In this document: piece after piece, positions 14,417 to 14,756 of the stretch
Numbering within the stretch: position 1 is the stretch's first letter
Layout of the letters: each line of letters opens with the position of its first letter
Assembly (NCBI GenBank): GCA_007132365.1
Contig: SLOS01000228.1
Span: forward strand, 1 to 14,756
Direction: 5' to 3'
DNA length: 14,756 nt
DNA from: Bacteroidales bacterium
GTDB taxonomy: Bacteria; Bacteroidota; Bacteroidia; Bacteroidales; PUMT01
The notes under the pieces: generated by a model
What the model saw: the letters and a program-made list of their open reading frames with translations, nothing else
Told to the model about the DNA's origin: nothing
Databases searched by the model: none
Made by a program: the position numbers and the translations under genes

Positions 14417-14756
14417 ATGTCCAAAATGAAAACAGAAGATTATATCAAGCGCGAAGAAAAATTTGGTGCACATAACTACCACCCTATCCCTGTCGTACTC
14501 GAACGCGGCGAAGGAGTATTTCTCTGGGATGTTGAAGGTAAACGCTATTTCGATTTTCTTTCTGCCTACTCGGCTGTAAACCAGGGGCACTGCCATCCTA
14601 AAATTATCGGTGCCCTCAATGAACAGGCCGCCAGACTTACATTGACTTCCAGGGCTTTTCACAACAGCTGCCTGGGTGAATTTGAGGAGTATATCACCAA
14701 ATACTTTGGTTTTGACAAGGTGCTGCCCATGAATACAGGGGTTGAAGGAGTTGAAA
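14417..14756 (+). CDS. rocD: Ornithine--oxo-acid aminotransferase, 3'-truncated by the window edge
   Basis: About 113 codons of the N-terminus are present out of roughly 400. The segment EEKFGAHNYHPIPVVLERG is strongly typical of ornithine aminotransferase, followed by VFLWDVEGKRYFDFLSAYSA, NQGHCHPKI and, at the end, KVLPMNTGVEGVE, the region that begins to form the PLP-phosphate site. The enzyme moves the delta-amino group of ornithine to 2-oxoglutarate, giving glutamate semialdehyde and linking arginine and proline metabolism in the cytoplasm. Three in-frame ATGs (14411, 14417, 14426) are possible starts; I chose the middle one, but the choice is not decisive. The catalytic lysine lies beyond the window. 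A strong promoter lies just upstream, and the gene is not part of the sugar locus. Confidence 0.88.
   Translation, partial: MSKMKTEDYIKREEKFGAHNYHPIPVVLERGEGVFLWDVEGKRYFDFLSAYSAVNQGHCHPKIIGALNEQAARLTLTSRAFHNSCLGEFEEYITKYFGFDKVLPMNTGVEGVE

Noticed and set aside
1..14756. Insertion sequences, integrases, CRISPR arrays, rRNA or tRNA genes.
   Set aside because: None was found: no transposase-like frames, no regularly spaced direct repeats and no canonical structured RNA genes.

Overview
The window looks like the chromosome of a member of the Bacteroidota, probably an anaerobic or marine Bacteroidales/Marinilabiliales-type organism. The pointers are: almost no Shine-Dalgarno sequences before starts; a full match to the Bacteroidota promoter pattern (TTTG, 19 nt, TAnnTTTG) before the last gene; lipoproteins with lysine/acidic residues right after the lipid-bearing cysteine; and gene families common in this phylum (WbqC, sugar-transfer-associated ATP-grasp, YdcF, ornithine aminotransferase). 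The species cannot be read from the sequence.

Positions 1-12555 form one long + strand surface-glycan (exopolysaccharide, capsule or O-antigen type) locus cut by the left edge. It holds two GT4 glycosyltransferases (1-806 and 790-1968), an ATP-grasp enzyme (1974-2981), a GNAT acyltransferase (2981-3571), a right-handed beta-helix lipoprotein (3806-5269), a PglC-sized initiating phosphoglycosyl transferase (5382-5960), a YdcF-type membrane protein (5986-6666), a DegT-type sugar aminotransferase (6709-7893), a PP-loop amidotransferase/thiolase-like protein fused to an Nfu iron-sulfur domain (7921-9261), a FemAB/BioF2-type acyltransferase (9289-10275), a zinc-domain C-methyltransferase-type protein (10422-11612) and a WbqC-family protein (11845-12555). 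A reasonable reading is that an amino sugar is made by the aminotransferase, modified by the PP-loop, methyl- and acyl-transfer enzymes, loaded on undecaprenyl phosphate by the sugar transferase, and extended by the glycosyltransferases. No Wzx flippase, Wzy polymerase, sugar dehydratase or exporter lies inside the window.

Positions 12581-12606 hold a hairpin terminator that ends a minus-strand gene at 12638-13795. That gene encodes a predicted surface lipoprotein with what looks like a Cys-Gln thioester adhesin domain. From 13796 to 14410 there is a gene-free stretch, mostly very AT-rich, with a sharply GC-richer and structured island at about 14085-14277 that I could not identify. A clear promoter at 14316-14346 then leads into the 5' end of an ornithine aminotransferase gene that runs off the right edge.

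The two observations most worth following are the PP-loop/Nfu fusion inside a sugar locus (possible sulfur or Fe-S chemistry on a sugar) and the thioester-domain lipoprotein with a surface-export signal. The unexplained island at 14085-14277 comes third.
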